Shown here: positions 1 to 10,102 of the stretch, piece by piece
Layout: each line of letters begins with the position of its first letter
How positions within the stretch are numbered: position 1 is the first letter of the stretch
The notes under the pieces: model-generated
What the model saw: the letters and a program-made list of their open reading frames with translations, nothing else
What the model was told of the DNA's origin: nothing
Databases searched by the model: none
Translations under genes and position numbers: made by a program
NCBI GenBank assembly: GCA_932521035.1
Contig: OW051492.1
Location: 11,346,001 to 11,410,000, forward strand
Source of the DNA: Oscheius dolichura
Lineage: Eukaryota; Nematoda; Chromadorea; Rhabditida; Rhabditidae
Length of the DNA stretch: 64,000 bases
Reading direction: 5' to 3'

Positions 1-77
1 CATTAGGTTTTTATTCCGTACTGGCCTGTTCAAATTGCCCAAGAGATTTGTATTGGCTTAAACCCTGGTTTATGATC
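1..77 (+). repeat. Partial unit at the left edge
   Basis: The window opens inside module A at CATTAGGTTTTT. It reaches the A/B boundary at TTGGC|TTAAACCC and the landmark TAG at 78. The array therefore continues to the left. Confidence 0.95.
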
Positions 78-423
78 TAGGAGCCATAACGTGGCTCAAA
101 GGCGTCCTCCTGTGACGGGAGCTGGTTTTTTAGACTCAGCTCGATGAGGCGGTTCGAAAGAGTACAATTTCGGACCTCCTACCTTCTTTTCCAAAAGCTG
201 CACCATATTACTGTACCTATTTCTGGATTATAATAGTTTTTGGGCTATAAAACCCGTTTTGTTCAGCGAACCCTATTCGATCTTGGGTTATTCGTACTCT
301 ACTCGTCGAGCTCTACAAGAAGAGTGGTCGAACGTTCTCCAATCATTAGGTTTTTATTCCGTACTGGCCTGTTCAAATTGCCCAAGAGATTTGTATTGGC
401 TTAAACCCTGGTTTATGATCTAG

Positions 424-440
424 GAGCCATAACGTGGCTC
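424..440 (+). other. Hairpin 1 of module B
   Basis: GAGCCA (424-429) and TGGCTC (435-440) are perfect reverse complements around the 5-nt loop TAACG. It follows directly after the TAG used here as landmark. It appears conserved in all units I read. If the strand is transcribed this would be a stable small stem; the function is unknown. Confidence 0.8.
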
Positions 441-449
441 AAAGGCGTC

Positions 450-464
450 CTCCTGTGACGGGAG
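450..464 (+). other. Hairpin 2 of module B
   Basis: CTCCT (450-454) can pair with GGGAG (460-464) around loop GTGAC: four Watson-Crick pairs plus one G-T. Positions 462-464 are also used by hairpin 3, so the two are mutually exclusive. The GACGGTAG variant (units at 7320, 7663, 11132, 13229, 16889 and 17575, for example) weakens this stem. Confidence 0.6.
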
Positions 465-485
465 CTGGTTTTTTAGACTCAGCTC
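462..485 (+). other. Hairpin 3 of module B
   Basis: GAGCTG (462-467) and CAGCTC (480-485) form a perfect 6-bp stem around a 12-nt loop holding a T6 tract. It competes with hairpin 2 for 462-464. It also competes with the long-range B-A pairing for AGCTC (481-485). Confidence 0.65.
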
Positions 486-655
486 GATGAGGCGGTTCGA
501 AAGAGTACAATTTCGGACCTCCTACCTTCTTTTCCAAAAGCTGCACCATATTACTGTACCTATTTCTGGATTATAATAGTTTTTGGGCTATAAAACCCGA
601 TTTGTTCAGCGAACCCTATTCGATCTTGGGTTATTCGTACTCTTCTCGTCGAGCT
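481..655 (+). other. Long imperfect inverted repeat linking B and A
   Basis: AGCTCGATGAG (481-491) is complementary to CTCGTCGAGCT (645-655) except for one T opposite G. AAGAGTAC (501-508) is a perfect complement of GTACTCTT (637-644). The two paired segments are adjacent on the A side but separated by 9 nt (GCGGTTCGA) on the B side. This gives a 19-position stem with a 9-nt bulge and a 128-nt loop. In subtype T the innermost A-side base is changed and one pair is lost. The arrangement suggests an ancient inverted duplication, or a folded transcript. Confidence 0.6.
589..595 (+). promoter_or_regulatory. TATA-box-like motif in module A
   Basis: TATAAAA lies in TTTTTGGGCTATAAAACCC, with GGG and CCC flanking it. 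Nearly every A module carries it. Satellites can be transcribed by RNA polymerase II, but no initiator or downstream element is evident, so promoter activity is speculative. In 14 units an A-to-T change turns it into CTATTAAAC. Confidence 0.25.
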
Positions 656-668
656 CTACAAGAAGAGT
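639..668 (+). other. Hairpin in module A around the GAGCTC site
   Basis: ACTCTTCT (639-646) and AGAAGAGT (661-668) form a perfect 8-bp stem with a 14-nt loop. Subtype T (ACTCTACT) has one mismatch and the ACTCAACT subtype has two, so the three A subtypes differ in stem strength. The A-side arm is the same segment that can pair with module B. Confidence 0.65.
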
Positions 669-2821
669 GGTCGAACGTTCTCCAATCATTAGGTTTTTAT
701 TCCGTACTGGCCTGTTCAAATTGCCCAAGAGATTTGTATTGGCTTAAACCCTGGTTTATGATCTAGGAGCCATAACGTGGCTCAAAGGCGTCCTCCTGTG
801 ACGGGAGCTGGTTTTTTAGACTCAGCTCGATGAGGCGGTTCGAAAGAGTACAATTTCGGACCTCCTACCTTCTTTTCCAAAAGCTGCACCATATTACTGT
901 ACCTATTTCTGGATTATAATAGTTTTTGGGCTATAAAACCCGTTTTGTTCAGCGAACCCTATTCGATCTTGGGTTATTCGTACTCTACTCGTCGAGCTCT
1001 ACAAGAAGAGTGGTCGAACGTTCTCCAATCATTAGGTTTTTATTCCGTACTGGCCTGTTCAAATTGCCCAAGAGATTTGTATTGGCTTAAACCCTGGTTT
1101 ATGATCTAGGAGCCATAACGTGGCTCAAAGGCGTCCTCCTGTGACGGGAGCTGGTTTTTTAGACTCAGCTCGATGAGGCGGTTCGAAAGAGTACAATTTC
1201 GGACCTCCTACCTTCTTTTCCAAAAGCTGCACCATATTACTGTACCTATTTCTGGATTATAATAGTTTTTGGGCTATAAAACCCGATTTGTTCAGCGAAC
1301 CCTGTTCGATCTTGGGTTATTCGTACTCTTCTCGTCGAGCTCTACAAGAAGAGTGGTCGAACGTTCTCCAATCATTAGGTTTTTATTCCGTACTGGCCTG
1401 TTCAAATTGCCCAAGAGATTTGTATTGGCTTAAACCCTGGTTTATGATCTAGGAGCCATAACGTGGCTCAAAGGCGTCCTCCTGTGACGGGAGCTGGTTT
1501 TTTAGACTCAGCTCGATGAGGCGGTTCGAAAGAGTACAATTTCGGACCTCCTACCTTCTTTTCCAAAAGCTGCACCATATTACTGTACCTATTTCTGGAT
1601 TATAATAGTTTTTGGGCTATAAAACCCGTTTTGTTCAGCGAACCCTATTCGATCTTGGGTTATTCGTACTCTACTCGTCGAGCTCTACAAGAAGAGTGGT
1701 CGAACGTTCTCCAATCATTAGGTTTTTATTCCGTACTGGCCTGTTCAAATTGCCCAAGAGATTTGTATTGGCTTAAACCCTGGTTTATGATCTAGGAGCC
1801 ATAACGTGGCTCAAAGGCGTCCTCCTGTGACGGGAGCTGGTTTTTTAGACTCAGCTCGATGAGGCGGTTCGAAAGAGTACAATTTCGGACCTCCTACCTT
1901 CTTTTCCAAAAGCTGCACCATATTACTGTACCTATTTCTGGATTATAATAGTTTTTGGGCTATAAAACCCGATTTGTTCAGCGAACCCTATTCGATCTTG
2001 GGTTATTCGTACTCTTCTCGTCGAGCTCTACAAGAAGAGTGGTCGAACGTTCTCCAATCATTAGGTTTTTATTCCGTACTGGCCTGTTCAAATTGCCCAA
2101 GAGATTTGTATTGGCTTAAACCCTGGTTTATGATCTAGGAGCCATAACGTGGCTCAAAGGCGTCCTCCTGTGACGGGAGCTGGTTTTTTAGACTCAGCTC
2201 GATGAGGCGGTTCGAAAGAGTACAATTTCGGACCTCCTACCTTCTTTTCCAAAAGCTGCACCATATTACTGTACCTATTTCTGGATTATAATAGTTTTTG
2301 GGCTATAAAACCCGATTTGTTCAGCGAACCCTATTCGATCTTGGGTTATTCGTACTCTTCTCGTCGAGCTCTACAAGAAGAGTGGTCGAACGTTCTCCAA
2401 TCATTAGGTTTTTATTCCGTACTGGCCTGTTCAAATTGCCCAAGAGATTTGTATTGGCTTAAACCCTGGTTTATGATCTAGGAGCCATAACGTGGCTCAA
2501 AGGCGTCCTCCTGTGACGGGAGCTGGTTTTTTAGACTCAGCTCGATGAGGCGGTTCGAAAGAGTACAATTTCGGACCTCCTACCTTCTTTTCCAAAAGCT
2601 GCACCATATTACTGTACCTATTTCTGGATTATAATAGTTTTTGGGCTATAAAACCCGTTTTGTTCAGCGAACCCTATTCGATCTTGGGTTATTCGTACTC
2701 TACTCGTCGAGCTCTACAAGAAGAGTGGTCGAACGTTCTCCAATCATTAGGTTTTTATTCCGTACTGGCCTGTTCAAATTGCCCAAGAGATTTGTATTGG
2801 CTTAAACCCTGGTTTATGATC

Positions 2822-3355
2822 TAGGAGCCATAACGTGGCTCAAAGGCGTCCTCCTGTGACGGGAGCTGGTTTTTTAGACTCAGCTCGATGAGGCGGTTCG
2901 AAAGAGTACAATTTCGGACCTCCTACCTTCTTTTCCAAAAGCTGCACCATATTACTGTACCTATTTCTGGATTATAATAGTTTTTGGGCTATAAAACCCG
3001 TTTTGTTCAGCGAACCCTATTCGATCTTGGGTTATTCGTACTCTTCTCGTCGAGCTCTACAAGAAGAGTGGTCGAACGTTCTCCAATCATTAGGTTTTTA
3101 TTCCGTACTGGCCTGTTCAAATTGCCCAAGAGATTTGTATTGGCCTACCCCCTATTTTTGGACTATAATAGTTTTTGGGCTATAAAACGCGATTTGTTCA
3201 GCGAACCCTATTCGATCTTGGGTTATTCGTACTCTACTCGTCGAGCTCTACAAGAAGAGTGGTCGAACGTTCTCCGATCATTAGGTTTTTATTCCGTACT
3301 GGCCTGTTCAAATTGCCCAAGAGATTTGTATTGGCTTAAACCCTGGTTTATGATC
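2822..3355 (+). repeat. Reference L unit (534 bp)
   Basis: This is B followed by A1 (2961-3144), a 7-bp linker CTACCCC (3145-3151) and A2 (3152-3335). A2 differs from A1 by TTTTTGGACT for TTTCTGGATT and by AAAACGCG for AAAACCCG. The A-to-A period is exactly 191 bp. L is 152 bp shorter than two S units, so it equals an S-S dimer whose middle B has lost 152 of 159 bp. This copy also carries CTCCGATC in A2. 45 complete L units occur in the window. Confidence 0.95.
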
Positions 3356-6300
3356 TAGGAGCCATAACGTGGCTCAAAGGCGTCCTCCTGTGACGGGAGC
3401 TGGTTTTTTAGACTCAGCTCGATGAGGCGGTTCGAAAGAGTACAATTTCGGACCTCCTACCTTCTTTTCCAAAAGCTGCACCATATTACTGTACCTATTT
3501 CTGGATTATAATAGTTTTTGGGCTATAAAACCCGTTTTGTTCAGCGAACCCTATTCGATCTTGGGTTATTCGTACTCTACTCGTCGAGCTCTACAAGAAG
3601 AGTGGTCGAACGTTCTCCAATCATTAGGTTTTTATTCCGTACTGGCCTGTTCAAATTGCCCAAGAGATTTGTATTGGCTTAAACCCTGGTTTATGATCTA
3701 GGAGCCATAACGTGGCTCAAAGGCGTCCTCCTGTGACGGGAGCTGGTTTTTTAGACTCAGCTCGATGAGGCGGTTCGAAAGAGTACAATTTCGGACCTCC
3801 TACCTTCTTTTCCAAAAGCTGCACCATATTACTGTACCTATTTCTGGATTATAATAGTTTTTGGGCTATAAAACCCGTTTTGTTCAGCGAACCCTATTCG
3901 ATCTTGGGTTATTCGTACTCTACTCGTCGAGCTCTACAAGAAGAGTGGTCGAACGTTCTCCAATCATTAGGTTTTTATTCCGTACTGGCCTGTTCAAATT
4001 GCCCAAGAGATTTGTATTGGCTTAAACCCTGGTTTATGATCTAGGAGCCATAACGTGGCTCAAAGGCGTCCTCCTGTGACGGGAGCTGGTTTTTTAGACT
4101 CAGCTCGATGAGGCGGTTCGAAAGAGTACAATTTCGGACCTCCTACCTTCTTTTCCAAAAGCTGCACCATATTACTGTACCTATTTCTGGATTATAATAG
4201 TTTTTGGGCTATAAAACCCGATTTGTTCAGCGAACCCTATTCGATCTTGGGTTATTCGTACTCTTCTCGTCGAGCTCTACAAGAAGAGCGGTCGAACGTT
4301 CTCCAATCATTAGGTTTTTATTCCGTACTGGCCTGTTCAAATTGCCCAAGAGATTTGTATTGGCTTAAACCCTGGTTTATGATCTAGGAGCCATAACGTG
4401 GCTCAAAGGCGTCCTCCTGTGACGGGAGCTGGTTTTTTAGACTCAGCTCGATGAGGCGGTTCGAAAGAGTACAATTTCGGACCTCCTACCTTCTTTTCCA
4501 AAAGCTGCACCATATTACTGTACCTATTTCTGGATTATAATAGTTTTTGGGCTATAAAACCCGTTTTGTTCAGCGAACCCTATTCGATCTTGGGTTATTC
4601 GTACTCTACTCGTCGAGCTCTACAAGAAGAGTGGTCGAACGTTCTCCAATCATTAGGTTTTTATTCCGTACTGGCCTGTTCAAATTGCCCAAGAGATTTG
4701 TATTGGCTTAAACCCTGGTTTATGATCTAGGAGCCATAACGTGGCTCAAAGGCGTCCTCCTGTGACGGGAGCTGGTTTTTTAGACTCAGCTCGATGAGGC
4801 GGTTCGAAAGAGTACAATTTCGGACCTCCTACCTTCTTTTCCAAAAGCTGCACCATATTACTGTACCTATTTCTGGATTATAATAGTTTTTGGGCTATAA
4901 AACCCGATTTGTTCAGCGAACCCTATTCGATCTTGGGTTATTCGTACTCTTCTCGTCGAGCTCTACAAGAAGAGTGGTCGAACGTTCTCCAATCATTAGG
5001 TTTTTATTCCGTACTGGCCTGTTCAAATTGCCCAAGAGATTTGTATTGGCTTAAACCCTGGTTTATGATCTAGGAGCCATAACGTGGCTCAAAGGCGTCC
5101 TCCTGTGACGGGAGCTGGTTTTTTAGACTCAGCTCGATGAGGCGGTTCGAAAGAGTACAATTTCGGACCTCCTACCTTCTTTTCCAAAAGCTGCACCATA
5201 TTACTGTACCTATTTCTGGATTATAATAGTTTTTGGGCTATAAAACCCGATTTGTTCAGCGAACCCTATTCGATCTTGGGTTATTCGTACTCTTCTCGTC
5301 GAGCTCTACAAGAAGAGTGGTCGAACGTTCTCCAATCATTAGGTTTTTATTCCGTACTGGCCTGTTCAAATTGCCCAAGAGATTTGTATTGGCTTAAACC
5401 CTGGTTTATGATCTAGGAGCCATAACGTGGCTCAAAGGCGTCCTCCTGTGACGGGAGCTGGTTTTTTAGACTCAGCTCGATGAGGCGGTTCGAAAGAGTA
5501 CAATTTCGGACCTCCTACCTTCTTTTCCAAAAGCTGCACCATATTACTGTACCTATTTCTGGATTATAATAGTTTTTGGGCTATAAAACCCGTTTTGTTC
5601 AGCGAACCCTATTCGATCTTGGGTTATTCGTACTCTACTCGTCGAGCTCTACAAGAAGAGTGGTCGAACGTTCTCCAATCATTAGGTTTTTATTCCGTAC
5701 TGGCCTGTTCAAATTGCCCAAGAGATTTGTATTGGCTTAAACCCTGGTTTATGATCTAGGAGCCATAACGTGGCTCAAAGGCGTCCTCCTGTGACGGGAG
5801 CTGGTTTTTTAGACTCAGCTCGATGAGGCGGTTCGAAAGAGTACAATTTCGGACCTCCTACCTTCTTTTCCAAAAGCTGCACCATATTACTGTACCTATT
5901 TCTGGATTATAATAGTTTTTGGGCTATAAAACCCGATTTGTTCAGCGAACCCTGTTCGATCTTGGGTTATTCGTACTCTTCTCGTCGAGCTCTACAAGAA
6001 GAGTGGTCGAACGTTCTCCAATCATTAGGTTTTTATTCCGTACTGGCCTGTTCAAATTGCCCAAGAGATTTGTATTGGCTTAAACCCTGGTTTATGATCT
6101 AGGAGCCATAACGTGGCTCAAAGGCGTCCTCCTGTGACGGGAGCTGGTTTTTTAGACTCAGCTCGATGAGGCGGTTCGAAAGAGTACAATTTCGGACCTC
6201 CTACCTTCTTTTCCAAAAGCTGCACCATATTACTGTACCTATTTCTGGATTATAATAGTTTTTGGGCTATTAAACCCGTTTTGTTCAGCGAACCCTATTT

Positions 6301-6785
6301 GATCTTGGGTTATTCGTACTCTACTCGTCGAGCTCTACAAGAAGAGTGGTCGAACGTTCTCCAATCATTAGGTTTTTATTCCGTACTGGCCTGTTCAAAT
6401 TGCCCAAGAGATTTGTATTGGCTTAAACCCTGGTTTATGATCTAGGAGCCATAACGTGGCTCAAAGGCGTCCTCCTGTGACGGGAGCTGGTTTTTTAGAC
6501 TCAGCTCGATGAGGCGGTTCGAAAGAGTACAATTTCGGACCTCCTACCTTCTTTTCCAAAAGCTGCACCATATTACTGTACCTATTTCTGGATTATAATA
6601 GTTTTTGGGCTATAAAACCCGTTTTGTTCAGCGAACCCTATTCGATCTTGGGTTATTCGTACTCTACTCGTCGAGCTCTACAAGAAGAGTGGTCGAACGT
6701 TCTCCAATCATTAGGTTTTTATTCCGTACTGGCCTGTTCAAATTGCCCAAGAGATTTGTATTGGCTTAAACCCTGGTTTATGATC
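3356..6785 (+). repeat. Ten S units
   Basis: Units start at 3356, 3699, 4042, 4385, 4728, 5071, 5414, 5757, 6100 and 6443. Subtypes are T, T, A, T, A, A, T, A, T, T. The unit at 4042 has AGAGCGGTC. The unit at 5757 carries CCCTGTTCG, 4,650 bp downstream of the other copy of that variant. The unit at 6100 has CTATTAAAC and CTATTTGATC. Confidence 0.93.
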
Positions 6786-7319
6786 TAGGAGCCATAACGT
6801 GGCTCAAAGGCGTCCTCCTGTGACGGGAGCTGGTTTTTTAGACTCAGCTCGATGAGGCGGTTCGAAAGAGTACAATTTCGGACCTCCTACCTTTGTTTCC
6901 AAAAGCTGCACCATATTACTGTACCTATTTCTGGATTATAATAGTTTTTGGGCTATAAAACCCGTTTTGTTCAGCGAACCCTATTCGATCTTGGGTTATT
7001 CGTACTCTTCTCGTCGAGCTCTACAAGAAGAGTGGTCGAACGTTCTCCAATCATTAGGTTTTTATTCCGTACTGGCCTGTTCAAATTGCCCAAGAGATTT
7101 GTATTGGCCTACCCCCTATTTCTGGATTATAATAGTTTTTGGGCTATAAAACCCGTTTTGTTCAGCGAACCCTATTCGATCTTGGGTTATTCGTACTCTA
7201 CTCGTCGAGCTCTACAAGAAGAGTGGTCGCACGTTCTCCAATCATTAGGTTTTTATTCCGTACTGGCCTGTTCAAATTGCCCAAGAGATTTGTATTGGCT
7301 TAAACCCTGGTTTATGATC
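6786..7319 (+). repeat. L unit with A1-like second A
   Basis: The linker CTACCCC is present, but A2 starts CTATTTCTGGATTAT and reads AAAACCCGTTTT, as A1 does. This differs from the usual A2 (GGACTAT, AAAACGCG). It also carries CCTTTGTTTCC in B and CGCACG in A2. It looks like gene conversion of A2 by an ordinary A. Confidence 0.9.
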
Positions 7320-9034
7320 TAGGAGCCATAACGTGGCTCAAAGGCGTCCTCCTGTGACGGTAGCTGGTTTTTTAGACTCAGCTCGATGAGGCGGTTCGAA
7401 AGAGTACAATTTCGGACCTCCTACCTTCTTTTCCAAAAGCTGCACCATATTACTGTACCTTTTTCTGGATTATAATAGTTTTTGGGCTATAAAACCCGTT
7501 TTGTTCAGCGAACCCTATTCGATCTTGGGTTATTCGTACTCTACTCGTTGAGCTCTACAAGAAGAGTGGTCGCACGTTCTCCAATCATTAGGTTTTTATT
7601 CCGTACTGGCCTGTTCAAATTGCCCAAGAGATTTGTATTGGCTTAAACCCTGGTTTATGATCTAGGAGCCATAACGTGGCTCAAAGGCGTCCTCCTGTGA
7701 CGGTAGCTGGTTTTTTAGACTCAGCTCGATGAGGCGGTTCGAAAGAGTACAATTTCGGACCTCCTACCTTCTTTTCCAAAAGCTGCACCATATTACTGTA
7801 CCTTTTTCTGGATTATAATAGTTTTTGGGCTATAAAACCCGTTTTGTTCAGCGAACCCTATTCGATCTTGGGTTATTCGTACTCTACTCGTCGAGCTCTA
7901 CAAGAAGAGTGGTCGAACGTTCTCCAATCATTAGGTTTTTATTCCGTACTGGCCTGTTCAAATTGCCCAAGAGATTTGTATTGGCTTAAACCCTGGTTTA
8001 TGATCTAGGAGCCATAACGTGGCTCAAAGGCGTCCTCCTGTGACGGGAGCTGGTTTTTTAGACTCAGCTCGATGAGGCGGTTCGAAAGAGTACAATTTCG
8101 GACCTCCTACCTTCTTTTCCAAAAGCTGCACCATATTACTGTACCTATTTCTGGATTATAATAGTTTTTGGGCTATAAAACCCGTTTTGTTCAGCGAACC
8201 CTATTCGATCTTGGGTTATTCGTACTCTACTCGTCGAGCTCTACAAGAAGAGTGGTCGAACGTTCTCCAATCATTAGGTTTTTATTCCGTACTGGCCTGT
8301 TCAAATTGCCCAAGAGATTTGTATTGGCTTAAACCCTGGTTTATGATCTAGGAGCCATAACGTGGCTCAAAGGCGTCCTCCTGTGACGGGAGCTGGTTTT
8401 TTAGACTCAGCTCGATGAGGCGGTTCGAAAGAGTACAATTTCGGACCTCCTACCTTCTTTTCCAAAAGCTGCACCATATTACTGTACCTATTTCTGGATT
8501 ATAATAGTTTTTGGGCTATAAAACCCGATTTGTTCAGCGAACCCTATTCGATCTTGGGTTATTCGTACTCTTCTCGTCGAGCTCTACAAGAAGAGCGGTC
8601 GAACGTTCTCCAATCATTAGGTTTTTATTCCGTACTGGCCTGTTCAAATTGCCCAAGAGATTTGTATTGGCTTAAACCCTGGTTTATGATCTAGGAGCCA
8701 TAACGTGGCTCAAAGGCGTCCTCCTGTGACGGGAGCTGGTTTTTTAGACTCAGCTCGATGAGGCGGTTCGAAAGAGTACAATTTCGGACCTCCTACCTTC
8801 TTTTCCAAAAGCTGCACCATATTACTGTACCTATTTCTGGATTATAATAGTTTTTGGGCTATAAAACCCGTTTTGTTCAGCGAACCCTATTCGATCCTGG
8901 GTTATTCGTACTCTACTCGTCGAGCTCTACAAGAAGAGTGGTCGAACGTTCTCCAATCATTAGGTTTTTATTCCGTACTGGCCTGTTCAAATTGCCCAAG
9001 AGATTTGTATTGGCTTAAACCCTGGTTTATGATC
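7320..9034 (+). repeat. Five S units
   Basis: Units start at 7320, 7663, 8006, 8349 and 8692. The first two share GACGGTAGC and CCTTTTTCTGG. The first also has CGTTGAGC (which loses GAGCTC) and CGCACG. The unit at 8349 is subtype A with AGAGCGGTC, and the unit at 8692 has GATCCTGGG. Confidence 0.92.
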
Positions 9035-10102
9035 TAGGAGCCATAACGTGGCTCAAAGGCGTCCTCCTGTGACGGGAGCTGGTTTTTTAGACTCAGCTCG
9101 ATGAGGCGGTTCGAAAGAGTACAATTTCGGACCTCCTACCTTCTTTTCCAAAAGCTGCACCATATTACTGTACCTTTTTCTGGATTATAATAGTTTTTGG
9201 GCTATAAAACCCTATTTGTTCAGCGAACCCTATTCGAGCTTGGGTTATTCGTACTCTACTCGTCGAGCTCTACAAGAAGAGTGGTCGAACGTTCTCCAAT
9301 CATTAGGTTTTTATTCCGTACTGGCCTGTTCAAATTGCCCAAGAGATTTGTATTGGCCTACCCCCTATTTTTGGACTATAATAGTTTTTGGGCTATAAAA
9401 CGCGATTTGTTCAGCGAACCCTATTCGATCTTGGGTTATTCGTACTCAACTCGTCGAGCTCTACAAGAAGAGTGGTCGAACGTTCTCCAATCATTAGGTT
9501 TTTATTCCGTACTGGCCTGTTCAAATTGCCCAAGAGATTTGTATTGGCTTAAACCCTGGTTTATGATCTAGGAGCCATAACGTGGCTCAAAGGCGTCCTC
9601 CTGTGACGGGAGCTGGTTTTTTAGACTCAGCTCGATGAGGCGGTTCGAAAGAGTACAATTTCGGACCTCCTACCTTCTTTTCCAAAAGCTGCACCATATT
9701 ACTGTACCTTTTTCTGGATTATAATAGTTTTTGGGCTATAAAACCCTATTTGTTCAGCGAACCCTATTCGAGCTTGGGTTATTCGTACTCTACTCGTCGA
9801 GCTCTACAAGAAGAGTGGTCGAACGTTCTCCAATCATTAGGTTTTTATTCCGTACTGGCCTGTTCAAATTGCCCAAGAGATTTGTATTGGCCTACCCCCT
9901 ATTTTTGGACTATAATAGTTTTTGGGCTATAAAACGCGATTTGTTCAGCGAACCCTATTCGATCTTGGGTTATTCGTACTCAACTCGTCGAGCTCTACAA
10001 GAAGAGTGGTCGAACGTTCTCCAATCATTAGGTTTTTATTCCGTACTGGCCTGTTCAAATTGCCCAAGAGATTTGTATTGGCTTAAACCCTGGTTTATGA
10101 TC
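9035..10102 (+). repeat. Two tandem L units of the L' class
   Basis: Units start at 9035 and 9569. Both have CCTTTTTCTGG, AAACCCTATTTG and CTATTCGAGCTTGGG in A1, and ACTCAACT in A2. I call this variant combination L'. The two copies look identical by eye. Confidence 0.92.

Larger units (their letters stand above)
401..559 (+). repeat. Module B (159 bp), reference copy
   Basis: B begins TTAAACCCTGG right after the TTGGC that ends module A, and ends at CTGTAC just before CTATTTCTGG. It is present once per S unit and once per L unit. In X units a second B is truncated by its first 102 bp. It is richer in GC and in short inverted repeats than A. Recurrent variants are GGTTCG/GGTTGG, CCTTCTTTT/CCTTTTTTT/CCTTTGTTT, GACGGGAG/GACGGTAG, TTCGGACC/TTCGAACC and CCAAAAGC/CCAAATGC. 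I see no coding potential and no resemblance to a known gene. Confidence 0.93.
560..743 (+). repeat. Module A (184 bp), reference copy
   Basis: A runs from CTATTTCTGG to GATTTGTATTGGC. It is present once in S, twice in L, and three times plus a 62-bp fragment in X. It carries the TATA-like CTATAAAAC, a GAGCTC site, the inverted repeat ACTCTTCT/AGAAGAGT and the palindrome GAACGTTC. Diagnostic variants sit in three short segments: after CTATAAAACC (CGTT, CGAT, CTAT, GCGAT), at CTATTCGATC (also CTGTTCG, CTAGTCG, CTACTCG, CGAGC) and at ACTCTACT/ACTCTTCT/ACTCAACT. The rest is nearly invariant. Confidence 0.93.
421..763 (+). repeat. Reference S monomer (343 bp)
   Basis: This is a clean example of the commonest unit, present 103 times. 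In landmark phase it runs from one TAGGAGCC to the next. In module phase it is B (401-559) followed by A (560-743). GC is about 44%. This copy is A subtype 'A', with CCCGATTT at 596 and CTTCTCG at 642. The alternative subtype 'T' has CCCGTTTT and CTACTCG. Restriction landmarks are one GAGCTC in A, one TTCGAA in B (lost where GGTTCG became GGTTGG) and one AACGTT in A (lost where CGAACG became CGCACG). Confidence 0.97.
78..2821 (+). repeat. Eight S units with alternating subtypes
   Basis: Units start at 78, 421, 764, 1107, 1450, 1793, 2136 and 2479. Their A subtypes run T, A, T, A, T, A, A, T, a 686-bp dimeric pattern with one break. The unit at 1107 carries the rare CCCTGTTCG change (about 1299-1307). 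Confidence 0.93.

Noticed and set aside
401..411. Telomere-type repeat from TTAAACCCTGG or ATAAAACCC
   Set aside because: The CCCT motif occurs once per module with no short tandem repetition, so this is not telomeric DNA.
424..464. Rho-independent terminators from the module B hairpins
   Set aside because: Hairpins 1 and 2 lack a T-run immediately after the stem, and the T6 tract sits inside the loop of hairpin 3. The context is eukaryotic satellite, so bacterial terminators are not expected.
481..508. Hammerhead ribozyme core (CTCGATGAG...CGAAA), as found in some satellite DNAs
   Set aside because: CTGATGA is absent on both strands; here an extra C interrupts it. The six bases between cannot form a proper stem II, and the segment that would be the core instead pairs with module A. 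Resemblance is limited to GATGAG and CGAAA.
2984..3358. A 124-codon open frame over the paired A modules of L units, repeated many times, and a 60-codon frame inside it
   Set aside because: It starts at TTG, not ATG, crosses A1 in one frame and A2 in another, and ends at the landmark TAG. It exists only because doubling A at a 191-bp period happens to stay open. It matches no family I recognise, and S units break it. A repeat by-product, not a gene.
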